Positions 41,641-53,831 are shown, counted from the stretch's first letter. The stretch: 64,000 nt of DNA from Vigna angularis (GCF_016808095.1 NC_068980.1:11316888-11380887), one strand, 5' to 3'. Notes: generated by a model not told the origin, from the letters alone. Program-made: numbers and translations.

Positions 41641-44612
41641 GATAGGAGAAAGTATGTTCATCACTAAGGAAATCTCATTAATTGGTTAAGTGAGAGGAGT
41701 GTGCAATGGGAATAGGCATGAGGGCACAATGTAACCATTCCAACCTTTGTAAGGAGGTCGAAAGTGTATTTGCATTAATTAAGATGAATTCTCAAGCTGT
41801 TTCGAGCAATTTCCAAACCAAGAAAATATATGAGATCGCCCATGTTTTCAATATCGTTGTTTCTCCCTACATCTCTAAATGTTTCTTTCTACACCTCCAA
41901 TTTCCGAAAATAATTCTTATATTCAACGAATTTCGAAATCCGTTGAAACCTTTAAAAATCCTTCAATAAATTTCAAAATCTGTTAAAGTTTAAAAAAAAT
42001 CTTTCAATAGATTCTGAAATTCGTTAAAAGATTCTTTTAATAAATTTTGAAATCTGTTGAAACACGTAAAATGTACCATTTTTAATTTGCAGATATAGTT
42101 TTGAAATTTAAAAAAAAATTCAAGGTATAAGAAAAATTGTTGGTTGGAGGTGTAGAAACAACCTACCTTTTAATATAAAAGAGGCTATCTAGTAAGGTGG
42201 TGATGTGCTTTATTTTGTATATGCATACGCAGTCGATAGTAGTTTTTTCCTATAGGAAGTTTAGTGATTACATATATATATATATATAATAAAAATAACA
42301 AGTTCCTTCTACTATTTTTAAATCCCTAAAAATTACCAACAGTTTTCCTCCATTAACCTATATTGTAGTTTTCATTTATTTCGGTGTAAGATAATATTGT
42401 TAGTCGGTAAAGGAAGAATCCATTTCTAACTTCATCAGAAGAAAAAGCAGAAGAGGAAAAACTGGTATTGATGTATCAACAGAAAACTCTAATCCAGGGT
42501 TTTCGAAAGCCACAGCTCCTAAGAAATGTCACACTTCCAACAATATAAAAAAGTATTAGAAAAAGTAGGTAATGCATTAAAATGGAGAATTTTTTTGTGT
42601 GCGGCACAACGTGAAACAATATAAAAAGTATTAAAAAGTAGGTATTAAAGCATTGAAATGGAATGATTTTTTGTGTGCAAAGTACTGGCACAACGATAAA
42701 TAATATACAAACGCGATATCTGGTGGTGTTATTATGAGGTGAGGTTAACGCTACTTCTTGATTCAGGATCATCCCAAGGAAGTAATGCTATCCTTTTCTT
42801 TATTTTCCTGACTTTGTTTTATATATTATACTAATCATTATGTGTGTTAAAAAATTAAAGTGTATATATAAAAGAGAGATGTAAAACAAGGGCTATTTAC
42901 GTAATTTTAGGATTACCACAAGAAAATATTAATTTAGTTTATTAAATATTATTATCAACTACATTGCAATGTTATTAGAGTGTTTTTTTTTTCTTGATAA
43001 ATGTTACTGGTTAATATTTTATTAATAGGAGAATTCAATCTATAATATCTTTCATCCTGTCTTCCAAATCCTTTAAATAAAATTTATATTTCTAAATAGG
43101 GATTGAACTAACAACCTCTTCCAGTCTTCCTTCCAAGTTATTAAAGTGTTTAATAGACTCTAAAGTTAAAAAAGGTTAATTGTTTAAAAAAAAGTTTAAG
43201 ATGTAAAATCATTTTTAAATAATGTAACTGTCAAATAGTAGTATTTATGTAACTTTGAGCATTGATAGATATGTAATGATAGGCATTGATAGAGTAGGCT
43301 TAATCAACTCTATGTTCATGTTAATTATTTTTCGACTTTTTTTAATAAATAAACATTTGAGTTTGTTTTAAATTAGCATTAGTTTCTTTGATGCTAATAG
43401 AGTTTGTTTAGTGTTAGATACTAATAGAGTCTGTTTAACCAATTAAAAAAAACAATTATTTTAATTTTTTTATTAATTGAAAATTAATATTAATTATTTT
43501 TAACTGTTTATTTGTGTTAGTATGAACATTAATTAAAATAAATAAGATTATCATTAACCTAATTAATACTAATATATTTAGTTTTTTAGTATTTAAGTTT
43601 GTTTAAAAGTTTGTATTGGTTAATTGACACTAATTCTATTCATATTATTTTATATGAAATATAATATATTTTTAATACTTATTTAAATTAGTTTGGACTT
43701 AGTTATGAATCTATGCATCTTCATGACAATAAATAAAAATTATAAATTATTTTTAATCCAAAGTCTAGTTTTAATCTCATCACTTTCATCTCTTTTGTCC
43801 ACACTTATCTGTTTCATCTAAATTCATCTCATTCATTTACACTTATATAATTTATTTACATTTATTTTTTTCATTTACACTTATCTTCTTCGTCTTTATC
43901 TTTTTCCTTCGTATTCATCTCTTTGATATATTCATCTCTTTCTATCACACTCATCTCATCCCCTACAATTTTTTTTCTACTTTTTTATTTGTATGTTATT
44001 TTGTTGAAGATGGAGACATGTACAACAATTATCCTTTAAAATTATTATCATTATTGTATGTCAAAATAATATTAATTAAATTAATATTCAAAATAATTTT
44101 ATTTAATATTAACTATAATAATTGAAATCAAATAAATTTTAAAATAACAATGTATTAATGCCAATTTGGCAATTACTAAATCACTTTAATTAAAAATTAA
44201 TTTACGTTTGTTTTTAATCTATTTTAAATATCTATTTTCTTCTAATAAAAAATATATAAGTAATTACTATAATTTATTCTTAATTTTTTTTATTCAATTA
44301 AGCTTCGGTTTAACATCTAACTATCAATCTTTACTTAAAAGTAAACTATGAACACCAAAAATGTTATTCTATGGAATTAGATTATATCAATTTGTTAGTA
44401 TTAGCATTATATATTAGTAATTAAATGGACTGATGCGTTTATTTTAGTCTTTCCATATAAGATTTCATCAATTCTATTTTATTAACATATTTAACATTTA
44501 ATTATTTTCTGCAAATTTTGAACAAAATTGAATATAGAACTCCACTAATTAGATAAATTTAATGTTCTCACTTTGGTAGTTTTACAGGAAAAATCATTAA
44601 CCTGTGTCATCA
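41641..44612. other. Intergenic DNA upstream of the intact terpene synthase
   Basis: No gene recognised. It contains a probable MITE at 41,858-42,172 (listed), a duplicated block of about 70 bp at 42,540-42,608 and 42,618-42,695 (CAATATAAAAA.GTATTA..), a short TA run near 42,270, and a pyrimidine-rich stretch (43,790-44,030) resembling one at 47,530-47,790. Confidence 0.5.
41858..42172. mobile_element. Probable MITE
   Basis: One end reads GTTGTTTCTCCCTACATCTC. The reverse complement of the other end reads AGGTTGTTTCTACACCTCCAA, giving imperfect inverted ends around an AT-rich core of about 315 bp. The core repeats phrases like AATTTCGAAATCCGTTGAAA. No coding capacity. Target duplication not resolved. 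Confidence 0.5.
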
Positions 44613-44620
44613 TATAAATA
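44613..44620 (+). promoter_or_regulatory. TATA box of the terpene synthase gene
   Basis: TATAAATA lies 17 bp before the ATG at 44,630 and 70 bp before the ATG at 44,690. Transcription normally begins about 30 bp downstream of such a box, so the message would start after the first ATG, favouring translation from 44,690. Confidence 0.6.
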
Positions 44621-44689
44621 TGTAGCCAAATGTTTGGACCCTCAACAAACTACACTTTTTCATTCGAAGCACTTTGTAATAAGCAAAAG

Positions 44690-46065
44690 ATGTCCCTTCC
44701 ATCTTCAACACTTGCAGTAGCTGAACTCAGACGACCTTGCGTGAGTTATGCTCCTACCATATGGGGAGACACTTTCCTTCAATATGCTTCTCAATCCAAG
44801 GTATTAATTATTTCTATTATTTTCATATATAATTTTTATTCAGGTAAATATAAATTCATTACTTTATTTAATAATCGATAACGCTTAATTGAATCACGCA
44901 ACTATATTTGCAGGAAACCGATGACAATATGAAGCAGCAAGCAGAAAAACTACAAGAGAAGGTCAAATCAATATTTCAATCATCATTGAATCAAAACATC
45001 GTACAAAAAATAAACTTCATTGACTCAGTCCAACGTTTAGGCGTAACATATCACTTTCAACAAGAAATTAACCAGGCGTTGGAACAAATTTACAACACTT
45101 TCACAAAACACAACACCATCAATGAAGATGGTGACTATCACTTTGTTGCTCTACTCTTTCGTTTGTTAAGGCAACAAGGATATGGAATTTCATCAGGTAC
45201 CTAGATGTAGAACTTTCTCTTTGATGTTTAAGAAAAAATAAATTATATATATAAAGTTATTTTCTATAAAATAGGTTTGTTTCTTATATATGTTCAATAT
45301 CTGAACAGATGTATTTAACAAATTTAAAAATGGCCAAGGAAGCTTCAATGAAACGCTTGCCAGCGATGTTCAAGGGTTGTGTAGTTTGTATGAAGCTTCA
45401 CATCTGAGAACTCCTGAAGATGACATTCTAGAAGAAGCATGTGATTTCTCAAAAACTAAACTTGAGTCCTTGGAAAAACAGCTAAGTCCATCTGTTGCTG
45501 CACAAATCAACCATTGCTTAAGGCGACCTCTTTACAAGAGTGTACCTAGGTTTGAGACAAGGCATTGCATGACCCTCTTTGAACAAGATCCTTCCCATAA
45601 CGAAACTCTATTGATCTTTGCAAAAGTAGATTTCAACCTTCTTCAAAATTTGCATAAAAAAGAAATAGGTTATATCACCCAGTAAGCCTTTTGCCTTTAA
45701 ATTTCTATGCATATATAGTATATTGAAATACACTGTTCATAAAAAAGTTTTAGATCGTACAGAATAAAGTATACACAAATTGTTGAGGTGTAATTTATTT
45801 TAATAGGTGGAGGAAAGATTCAAACTTTGTGACTCTGGTCCCTTACGCAAGAGACAGATCGGTTGAAAGCTATATTTGGTGTTTGGCAATATCCTACAAG
45901 CCTGAATACAGCAATCCAAGAACGTTTGTGGGAAAATTGATCCATGTTATCTGTCTTCTAGATGATACATATGATGCTTATGGAACAGTTCAAGAACTTG
46001 AACTCTTCACAAACGCAATTCAGAGGTTGATGTGTTTCACAAACTAGAGCTTATATATTTTAATG

Positions 46066-46107
<42 letters not shown>

Positions 46108-47053
46108 ACTTAGCTCATGATCTAACATTAAGATTTCTTAGAATAATTCCTTCCTTCTAAATTTCAGATGGGATATTAGTCATATTCGATCTCTTCCAGA
46201 GTGTATGAAAGTGGTATTTGAAACAGTTCTACAACTGTGTGAAGAAATAGAGTTGCTGACAAGAGAGAATGGAAAATCAAGCTTTGTGGTGCCACATTTT
46301 AAGCAAGCTGTATGATTATTCTAATTTCAAATTTTCAACTTTGGAGTGCTTTTACTCGATTCAGTTTATCTTATCAGATTATTAGTAATTTTACATGCAG
46401 GTTTCTAACTTAACAAAAGGGTACATGGTTGAAGCAAAATGGTGTCATGAGCATTACATTCCAACATATGAGGAGTATAAAGCTAATGGAGTCTTAACGT
46501 CTTGTTTCCCTTGTATGATAACTTCATTTATTAGTTTAGCAGAATTTGCAACAGAAAGTGTGCTGGATTGGATTCTCAGTGATCCAAGTATCATTAATGC
46601 TGCATCAGTTATTGGGAGAGTAATGGATGACATGGCCTCACACAAGGTATTCCTTCATATCATCAAAGTTAAAATCTGTTTTTATATGTTCCTGCAAAAT
46701 ATAAGAATTGGATTTTCTGAAATGAATAGTTTGAGCAAGAAAGAGTACATGTTGCATCAGCTGTGGAATGTTGCATGAAGCAGTATGGCATTTCAGAAGC
46801 AGAGGCTTATAACTTGATTCACAAGGATGTTGAAGATTGTTGGAAGGTTATAAATGAAGAGTGTATAAGGTCAAGTGATGATATTATTCCAAAGTGTGTG
46901 CTGGATTGTGTAGTTAATTTGGCTCGTATATCTGAGGTTTCTTATGAAAATCATGAGGATAAATATACAAATGCAGATTTGCTAAAAGATTATGTTTCTT
47001 CATTGCTTTTGGATCCCGTCTCCATCGATCAGGAGAAGTTGACTGCCATATAA
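44690..47053 (+). CDS. Terpene synthase, TPS-a type (probable sesquiterpene synthase), complete
   Basis: Seven exons: 44,690-44,800, 44,914-45,196, 45,309-45,681, 45,807-46,025, 46,168-46,309, 46,401-46,646 and 46,730-47,053 (stop TAA). They sum to 1,698 bp, 565 aa, in frame through every GT-AG junction. This is the usual length and seven-exon layout of angiosperm TPS-a genes. N-terminal RRPCVSYAPTIWGD is the RRx8W-type region with one extra residue. ARDR is the RxR motif, LLDDTYDAYGT the aspartate-rich DDxxD box, and DDMASHKFE (exon 6/7 junction) the NSE/DTE metal-binding motif. Together these bind three Mg2+ and the diphosphate. No plastid-type leader precedes the RR motif, so a cytosolic enzyme using farnesyl diphosphate is likely. 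The product cannot be read from sequence. The TATA box favours ATG 44,690 over the in-frame ATG at 44,630. Confidence 0.93.
46073..46102. repeat. (TA)n microsatellite in terpene synthase intron 4
   Basis: Short TA run of about 30 bp inside the intron between 46,025 and 46,168. Confidence 0.9.
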
Positions 47054-47843
47054 ATTACTGGAGCATGCCTTATTACAGTATCATTACATATACTATGGAA
47101 TGTGAACTAATATGAAAATCAATTCATGCTACGTGAAATGCTTATTTGAGTTGTGTCATATTACTTTCACTTGTTTGATTATCAATGTAACGAGGTGTAG
47201 TGATTTTATAAGTAAAGACCTTTTAGTTTGTTTCTGTATTTGTTATAATAATTCGGTTCTCAAGATTTCTGTATGACCCACATGCTCCTCTCACTATTAT
47301 AAAAAATATGTTAATGTTATTTTCTAATAAATAATACTAGAACTTTGGGGACGAAAAAATTTAATTTATTTTAATATTTTATGTCCCAAACCTTTTTTTT
47401 TCTTTTAAAATAATCGATCAGTGCCTTATTTTCAAAAATTCGTTTTAATCTTTCCCCTTTTAAATATAGGCCAATTTTCTTATTCGAAATATAAAAATTA
47501 TACAACTTAAAATATATTTGTCTCCTTTTTTCTTACTCGTCTCTTCCGCTTACCCTCAATTCCTTTCATTTACATTCATTTTTTCATCTCTTATTACACT
47601 TTTCTTTTTTATCTAAATTTATTTCCTTTATTATGAGTTTATCCATACTAATCTTTTCATATTTGTCGTTCACACTCATTTTCTAATCTATATTCATTTT
47701 CTTTATTTACACTTTCCATTTGTTTACTATAATTATTTTATTTTTTTATTTTGTTGAAGATAAAAGCATTGTACATAAATTTTTTATATTTATTGTCGTT
47801 AGCGTAAATCAGACCGATGTAAATTAAATTAATATTGAAATAA
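47054..47843. other. 3' flank of the terpene synthase
   Basis: Probable 3' UTR up to about 47,200, then AT-rich DNA with a pyrimidine-rich stretch (47,530-47,720). No further gene. TAA at 47,841-47,843 is the left target duplication of the CACTA element. Confidence 0.5.
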
Positions 47844-47865
47844 CACTACAAAAAAGAAGGGCATT

Positions 47866-48185
47866 ACCGAAGGCCACAAGCCCTCGGAAAATGCCAGAAG
47901 TCCTCGGTAAAGGGTATTTACAGACGGCTTATTGACAGCCAATAAGCCCTCGGTAAAACCCTTGTCGCTAACATTTACCGAGGGCTTCTGCCCTTCGGTA
48001 ATTACCAAGGGCCAAAAGCCTTCGGTAATTACCGAAGGGTAGAAGCCCTCGGTAATTTCCGAAGGTCGGAAGCCTTCGGTAATTTCCGAAGGGGAGAAGC
48101 CCTCGGTTATTACCGAAGGACTGAAGCCTTCGGTAATTAGGTAACGTAGGTTTTTACCGAAGGGCAAAAGCCTTCGGTAAGTTGG
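47866..48185. repeat. Array of palindromic subterminal repeats of the CACTA element
   Basis: About ten units of the form TTACCGAAGG-(5-7 nt)-AAGCCTTCGGTAA. Each can fold as a short hairpin and alternates GGGCTT/GGCTTT variants. In CACTA elements such subterminal repeats are binding sites for the element's own DNA-binding protein. The minus-strand peptide repeat ITEGF.PS is a by-product. Confidence 0.9.
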
Positions 48186-48189
48186 AGGG

Positions 48190-50979
48190 AAATGTAAGAG
48201 ACAATTGTATTTCTTATGAAACCAACAACACAAACAGACCTGCATAACAGTTTTCAGATATATATACAGACCTACATAATGTGCATCTCAAAGATGCAAT
48301 CATTGATCAATATCCATAGAACATCCATTAATCCATAGAACATCCATTAATCCATACAAGATGTATTTATAGTTCAAACATAAAACAATGTAACATAATG
48401 ATATTGTAACATCCAAAGTCATCCAATTGATCTAACATCGAAATCATCTAAACTCCAAATGTTCTAATATCCAATTTTTTCTATAACAAGTAATAACAAA
48501 ATGAAACTAGTAATGTACATAATTTGCATTGTAGGATCATCAATCTATAACATTATTTATTTTCTAATAATGAAGGAATAAATTTGTTTAATAAGAAGAC
48601 TGGTACATATATTCTAAATGATATAAGCCTCAATCTGGATTATGTATTTTACTACTGCAACTTGAAGAGAAGCAAAACCAACATCAACATAGGGCTGACC
48701 CAGATACAGAAAATCAAGGTTAAGTAATGATTGAGACAATCAACAATTATACTGTGGACTGTTTAAGAGACCTCACAGAAGTACAGGTTTTAATATTTCT
48801 TAGGATGAAGTTTTCACCATCATCACTAACTGCATATATAAAATTTAGTTTCCAATGACTAGTTTTCCTCACTACTTCACATAGCTCTGATGTTCAGATC
48901 ACAAGTGTCAAAGACAGGTACAACTACTTATCCAACTTTGTCTCATGTTAGATCAAAAATTTATCATAATATTGCTCTTAAAAAGTTACAAACAAAAGAC
49001 AACTTAAAAAATATCATTTCCTATTATTCCAATGATGAAGATCAATTTCCTTTGACTAAACTGTAAAAATTAAGTTCCTATTATGTATATTTACTTCAGA
49101 TCCCACTGTTTTGAGTATTTCTTGATATACGTTACATTAAAAATATATTGGTAAGTGTATGTATAATTTACTAGTATTAAAATATACTTACTACTGACAG
49201 AATGTTTCAAGTTTTAAATTAACATTTTCATGTTTAAAGTTCTATTAGGAATTACTTTTTGAGGATGTTTTTGGTTATTTTGAGCTAAATAGAACTTGTG
49301 TACATAGTTTAGTCATTGTTTCAGGTGTTTGTTGTACATTTTCCACCTTCACTATTGCATTATTGTCAATTTCATGATGTGTATATATGTAGAAATTTCT
49401 GAACTGAGTACACAACTTTCCAACTACCTTTTACACTCCTTTCATTTTTGGATAGGTATCTTATATGTTCAAACACTGTGAACCTATTTTGCCACATTCT
49501 ATAGTTAGAGACATTTGACCCTAATTGTTTGATTCTACTGTGATCCACTTGTGTAAGTTACATTGTACAACTTGTGGACATTTTTGTTAGTGCCAATTGT
49601 TTTTAGCACACTTGAGGTACCAAAGGAAAATGTAGTTAAGTTTGGTGTTGAAGAAAAGTAGGAGTGGTTGTTGTATTGTGGTGTGAAAGGTGAATGATGA
49701 AGCGGAACTCTTAGTGTTAATAGAAGGAACTTCCTGGGGAGACAGAGTGTGGGAAAATAAGAGATGAAGAAAGGATAACAATAAGATATAGAATGGAGAA
49801 ATAGAAAAGAGAAAGAATAAATTAAGTGAAATAGAAGTAGAAGTAAGGTCAGTGGCTGTGTGATAATAAATTGGTCATGAGTTTAAAGGAGTGAGAAAAG
49901 GCAAATGTTGTGGACTGTATTATTCTCTTTCGGATTTAATAATGAGATAGGAAGATGGGAAATTTTGCATAGGGAAAAACAACATTCCAGGAGTAGGAAA
50001 TGGGTGGGGTTTTAAGTTCAAGAAATATCCCATTTGGCAGGATCTTTAATTATGCCTCACTATTCAATTGCTCTATTTTAGAATCATGTTCTAGGTCCAT
50101 TAACAGAACATAAAGTTAAATCCTTATAACTAAAACATACATAAATTCAGAACCACAGAATGATAAATGTTGACAAAATTTTATATAGGTGACACATAGA
50201 TATGGGCCAAGGACAACTAAAAAGAGCACTGGTATCCTTCTAAATTCTAAGGTGCCAGACAAGGCACCAATTATTAGAATCAGACATATATCAAATCAAA
50301 ATGTTTATAATTTTCCTACTTCTGTCACATTTTAGGCTGATTTTTATACTCTTTCATTGCACTCATAACATGATGGTGTTTGAGTCAAGATCCATGTTTG
50401 GGAAACTGAGAAAGTGGAGGCCAAGGCCCAGTATGAAATTGTGTAAATGGTAAATGAGAGAGGGATTGTAAAAGGTAACTGTAAAGTTATTTCTGGTCAT
50501 GGTGAAGGACACACTTAACTGGTTTAAAGGTAAGAAAAAGAAGGGTAATGTGCACTGAGTACATTGTATGAATATAATATTATATTGAACAAGAGGACTC
50601 AACCTAAAGAGAATAAAACCTCTAGGCTGATGTTGATTTGGTTATGAAGTCTGGGAGCTTAATTTGTTGGTTCACTTAGTACTAGTTTAGTTCTGAATAA
50701 GGAATTGTAAATTAGACTAACAAATTGTGCAACAAACAAGCGATTGAATCATAAGTTTTGGTTGGATTACTTGGTTGTAATGTATAGATTCAGATAAAAC
50801 AACCAGAAAATCCAATACATAGTTTTGACATAGTGATGTACAGTTTCATATCAAATCATCAAGAAATAGAAGCATCCACAGCACTAAAAGAGGAACTTGT
50901 AAATGCAGTTAACTACAGGGTGGAAGTTAGCAAACCTGATAAAAAGCTCCACAGCACCCTCTGCAATGGCAGCCCCAGC
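48190..50979. other. Interior of the CACTA element without recognisable coding sequence
   Basis: 2.8 kb of AT-rich sequence. No transposase block or captured exon was recognised, and short frames (for example 49,587-49,781) have no family resemblance. Confidence 0.5.
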
Positions 50980-52332
50980 CTGATAATGCTAATTCTTACC
51001 ATTATCTAAGCATCATTTTAGTAGCAAAATCAACTCCTTTCTAACTACTAACTTGTTTAATCCTCTTCTTTTGTCTTGTTTTCTAAATAAATGTGTTTTA
51101 GGCTACATTGATGTATTATCATCACTAATCCCCTTATTTTGTAGCTAATATTATGCTTAGAAGAACCTCCACCAATGTATAGAGCTTAACTAGCCACAAA
51201 AGCAAGTAAAACAAAAGAGAGAATTTTGGAATGCTGTGGCTGAGCGGCACAGTTTCTGTGCAGCTGAGCGCCACCCGACCAGACTTGCTGTAGCTGAGCG
51301 ACACCGGTTTTGTGTAGCTGAACGCCAGCTCTCTAGAATGATGTCGCTGGGGTGTGCAGCTGGCGTGCAGCTGAGCGCCAGCTCTCTGGAATGCTGCCGC
51401 TGGGCTGCCGCTAGGGTGCAGCTGAGCGGTGACGCTGCTGATGTGTCAAAATGCCTATTTATTCAAGTTGTCTCGAAGCATTTGGGGTCTTTGGTTCTTT
51501 GGAGGTGCATCTCACTCAAAGGAGAGCTTGGAGGGCTGCTAGGGCTCGTGGGAACACTCCCTTCTTCCTCTTGGGTTCTTCATCTTCTTCCATGGCCATT
51601 TTGTAAGCTTAAAGGCTCTCCATGGAAATGGAGAGCCAAACCCATCTTGTTGGGGTTAGTTGTAGCCTTTGAATCTTGTGTAATTATTGAATGATTTGAA
51701 TATATATATATGCCTTTTCTATCAATTGCTAGTATTCTTGTTTCCAATCTTAAAGCTTGCATGTAATGGGGACGTTCATGACTTGATTTTGGGGTTTCAT
51801 GGGTTATGGGGACGTAAGATGAAACCTTGAACTGAAACAAGAGTCCTTGTGGTCATTGATTCTAGGGATGGAAGATGATTCACATGTTGTCTTAAGATCC
51901 TAGCTCTTTAATGCGGGTTTGCTTGTTAGATTATCCAAGGGATTGGACTTTGATAAGGAAAACCTAGGCTCTTTCACCTAAGAGATTAGGGCTAGAGTGT
52001 TTTAGTGGATTGACTTTAGTAAATTGATAGAGAGGAGACGAAATTGGTTATACACAAGAGTGCATTGGTGAAAACTAACCTTAACAATGTCATTTCATAC
52101 AATTTCTAGTCTTTTCCATTTCCAAGTGCCTTCAATACCAAAGTCCAACCTTGTAATTACTTGTGAATTTATCTTTTTACACATATTCTTAAATGATGAG
52201 TTGTTCTTGAGTTTAGATGAGTTGTTAATCGCACAATTTTCTAGTATTACGAGTCTCTTGGGAAAACGATACCTGGTCTTACCACGGTTTATTACTTGAA
52301 CGATTCGGTACGCTTGCCGAAATCGCCTAACA
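50980..52332 (+). repeat. LTR of the rearranged gag-type element
   Basis: Contains GC-rich repeats of GCAGCTGAGCGCCAGCTCTC type at 51,236-51,430, at about the same distance from the LTR start as the CGCTGGGCGAGCG minisatellite in the complete element, but with a different unit. Confidence 0.75.
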
Positions 52333-52338
52333 AGTTTT

Positions 52339-52356
52339 TGGCGCCGCTGCCGGGGA
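52339..52356 (+). other. Primer-binding site of the rearranged gag-type element
   Basis: TGGCGCCGCTGCCGGGGA, one base different from the site at 35,250-35,267. Confidence 0.85.
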
Positions 52357-53831
52357 ACTCGTGTCAATACTAGACTTTTGTGAGGTTTCTAACTTATGTA
52401 GACTTGATTTTGTATATAGAACTAACTCTTTTGTTCTAAATAGATTTTCACTTTTATTTGGGCTAATTTGTGGCTTTAGCCTAGTTGTGTCTAAGTGTAT
52501 GCAGGGAGATGTTCACATAAGGAGGACTGCAGCCTCAAAAGTATCATGAAGACCCTGGGATTGAAGGAATTATAGGACACAAGGAGACAACTATGTTGAG
52601 CATCACAAGCTGCCCCAAATTCTTCCTCCCTTGAAGATGCTCCAAGTGCTAAGTGAAAGATGAAGAAGAAAGGGAGAAGGAAAAGAGAAAGACTAGTCAC
52701 CACCACCCTTTGATGAGAGACAACGAGCTCAAGCCTAGCAAGCCAAAGTTGATCAAGAGGATTGAGTATTTAAAGATGTCAAGGTAGTGGAAGGGCTAAG
52801 ATGAAGAGAATTATGCTAAGAGAGTTGATTTGGTGGCTAGAAAGTGGTTGAAGAAGAGTTGGTGAAAGGAGCACACCAATAACAACATTTGCACTTCATT
52901 GAGTAATCCGTCAAGCTAATGACGTTAAACAAGCGCTTTTGGGAGGCAACCCAGCTTTCTGACCTTTTCTTATGTGTGATTTTGTTGTTTGAGTGTGATG
53001 TGATTGCTTGAATTTGCTTTAGAGTGTTTTAGCTTTATTTAGTTATTTTGGAGCATGTTAGTTTGCAATTTAACTTATGTGATGTTAATAGTTACATTGG
53101 TGTAATGTTAAGTGTTTTGTTGAGTTAATGTGCTTTAAGAGTGCTTCAATCTGTTTTCATTTGTTTTGGTGTGATTAAGTATGCTTTGTTATGTTATGAT
53201 ATGTTTAGGTGTGTTTCTGTGTAAAAATCTGGTTTTAAGGTGTAAGGTTTAGGTGTATTGAATATGGCATTCATGTTTTAGATTCATGCATTTAATTTGT
53301 TTCACTGTGATTTCCATGTGTTTTTATTGAGTAGGAACATGAAAATCTAGTTTTGATTGAGTGTGAATGCATGAAAAATGTCAAAAGTCCAAGATTGAAT
53401 GTCCAAACTACTGAAAAATTGCATCTGCCAGACCACCGCTTAGCTGCACCTGCGCTGCACCTACGCGCTATATCAGCAGAAAGCTTTTCTCTGCATTTTA
53501 CTGATATGGCGCTCAGCTGCACAAAACCTGTGCCGCTCAGCTATGGCGCACCAAGACAACACTCCTACTTTCTATGCAATTTGGTTCTGTTATAAGTGGG
53601 GCTTGCTGCTAGCCTATCTGACCGTCGGTAATGCACTTTTATCGAAGGTCGTGAGGCCGTCTGTAAATACCCTTCGGTAATACGCCAATTTCTTGTAGTG
53701 TAAACTTTACGTAGCATCAACTATTAAATAAATTTCAAACTAAAACACATCAGATTTTAATCAACGCAAAATTCTTTTAATTAAGATATTAATTTAAAAA
53801 TTAGTTATAAATTAGCACTCCTTACTCAACC

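Larger units (their letters stand above)
50980..53595 (+). mobile_element. Rearranged remnant of a gag-type (Athila-like) LTR element inside the CACTA element
   Basis: A 1,353-bp LTR (50,980-52,332, TGATAATG...CGCCTAACA) is followed by AGTTTT and primer-binding site TGGCGCCGCTGCCGGGGA (52,339-52,356). Its last 60 bp resemble the LTR end at 35,274 (TACTTGAACGATTCGGTACGCTTGCCG). The internal region lacks gag but keeps AAGCGCTTTTGGGAGGCAACCCAG (52,931-52,955), as in the complete element. Beyond that, 53,440-53,560 carries the LTR's GCTGAGCGGCACAG / GCAGCTGAGCGCCA words in inverted orientation. No second intact LTR was found, so the 3' side was deleted and rearranged. Confidence 0.7.
47844..53700. 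mobile_element. CACTA transposon, non-autonomous, with nested LTR element
   Basis: Begins CACTACAAAAAAGAAGGGCA and ends GCCAATTTCTTGTAGTG (reverse complement CACTACAAGAAATTGGC). The flanking 3-bp duplication TAA (47,841-47,843 and 53,701-53,703) is as expected for this superfamily. Both subterminal regions share GTATTTACAGACGGC-type sequence and CCTTCGGTAA words. The interior (48,190-50,979) has no transposase-like frame. About 2.6 kb on the right side is a rearranged LTR element. It must depend on transposase supplied elsewhere. Confidence 0.92.

Noticed and set aside
47866..48185. CRISPR-like array of regularly spaced repeats
   Set aside because: Plant nuclear DNA with palindromic units lacking unique equal-length spacers. 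Position next to a CACTA terminus explains it.
47829..48245. 138-codon minus ORF with repeated ITEGF.PS units resembling a repeat protein
   Set aside because: It is the translation of the CACTA subterminal palindromes, with no independent coding signal.
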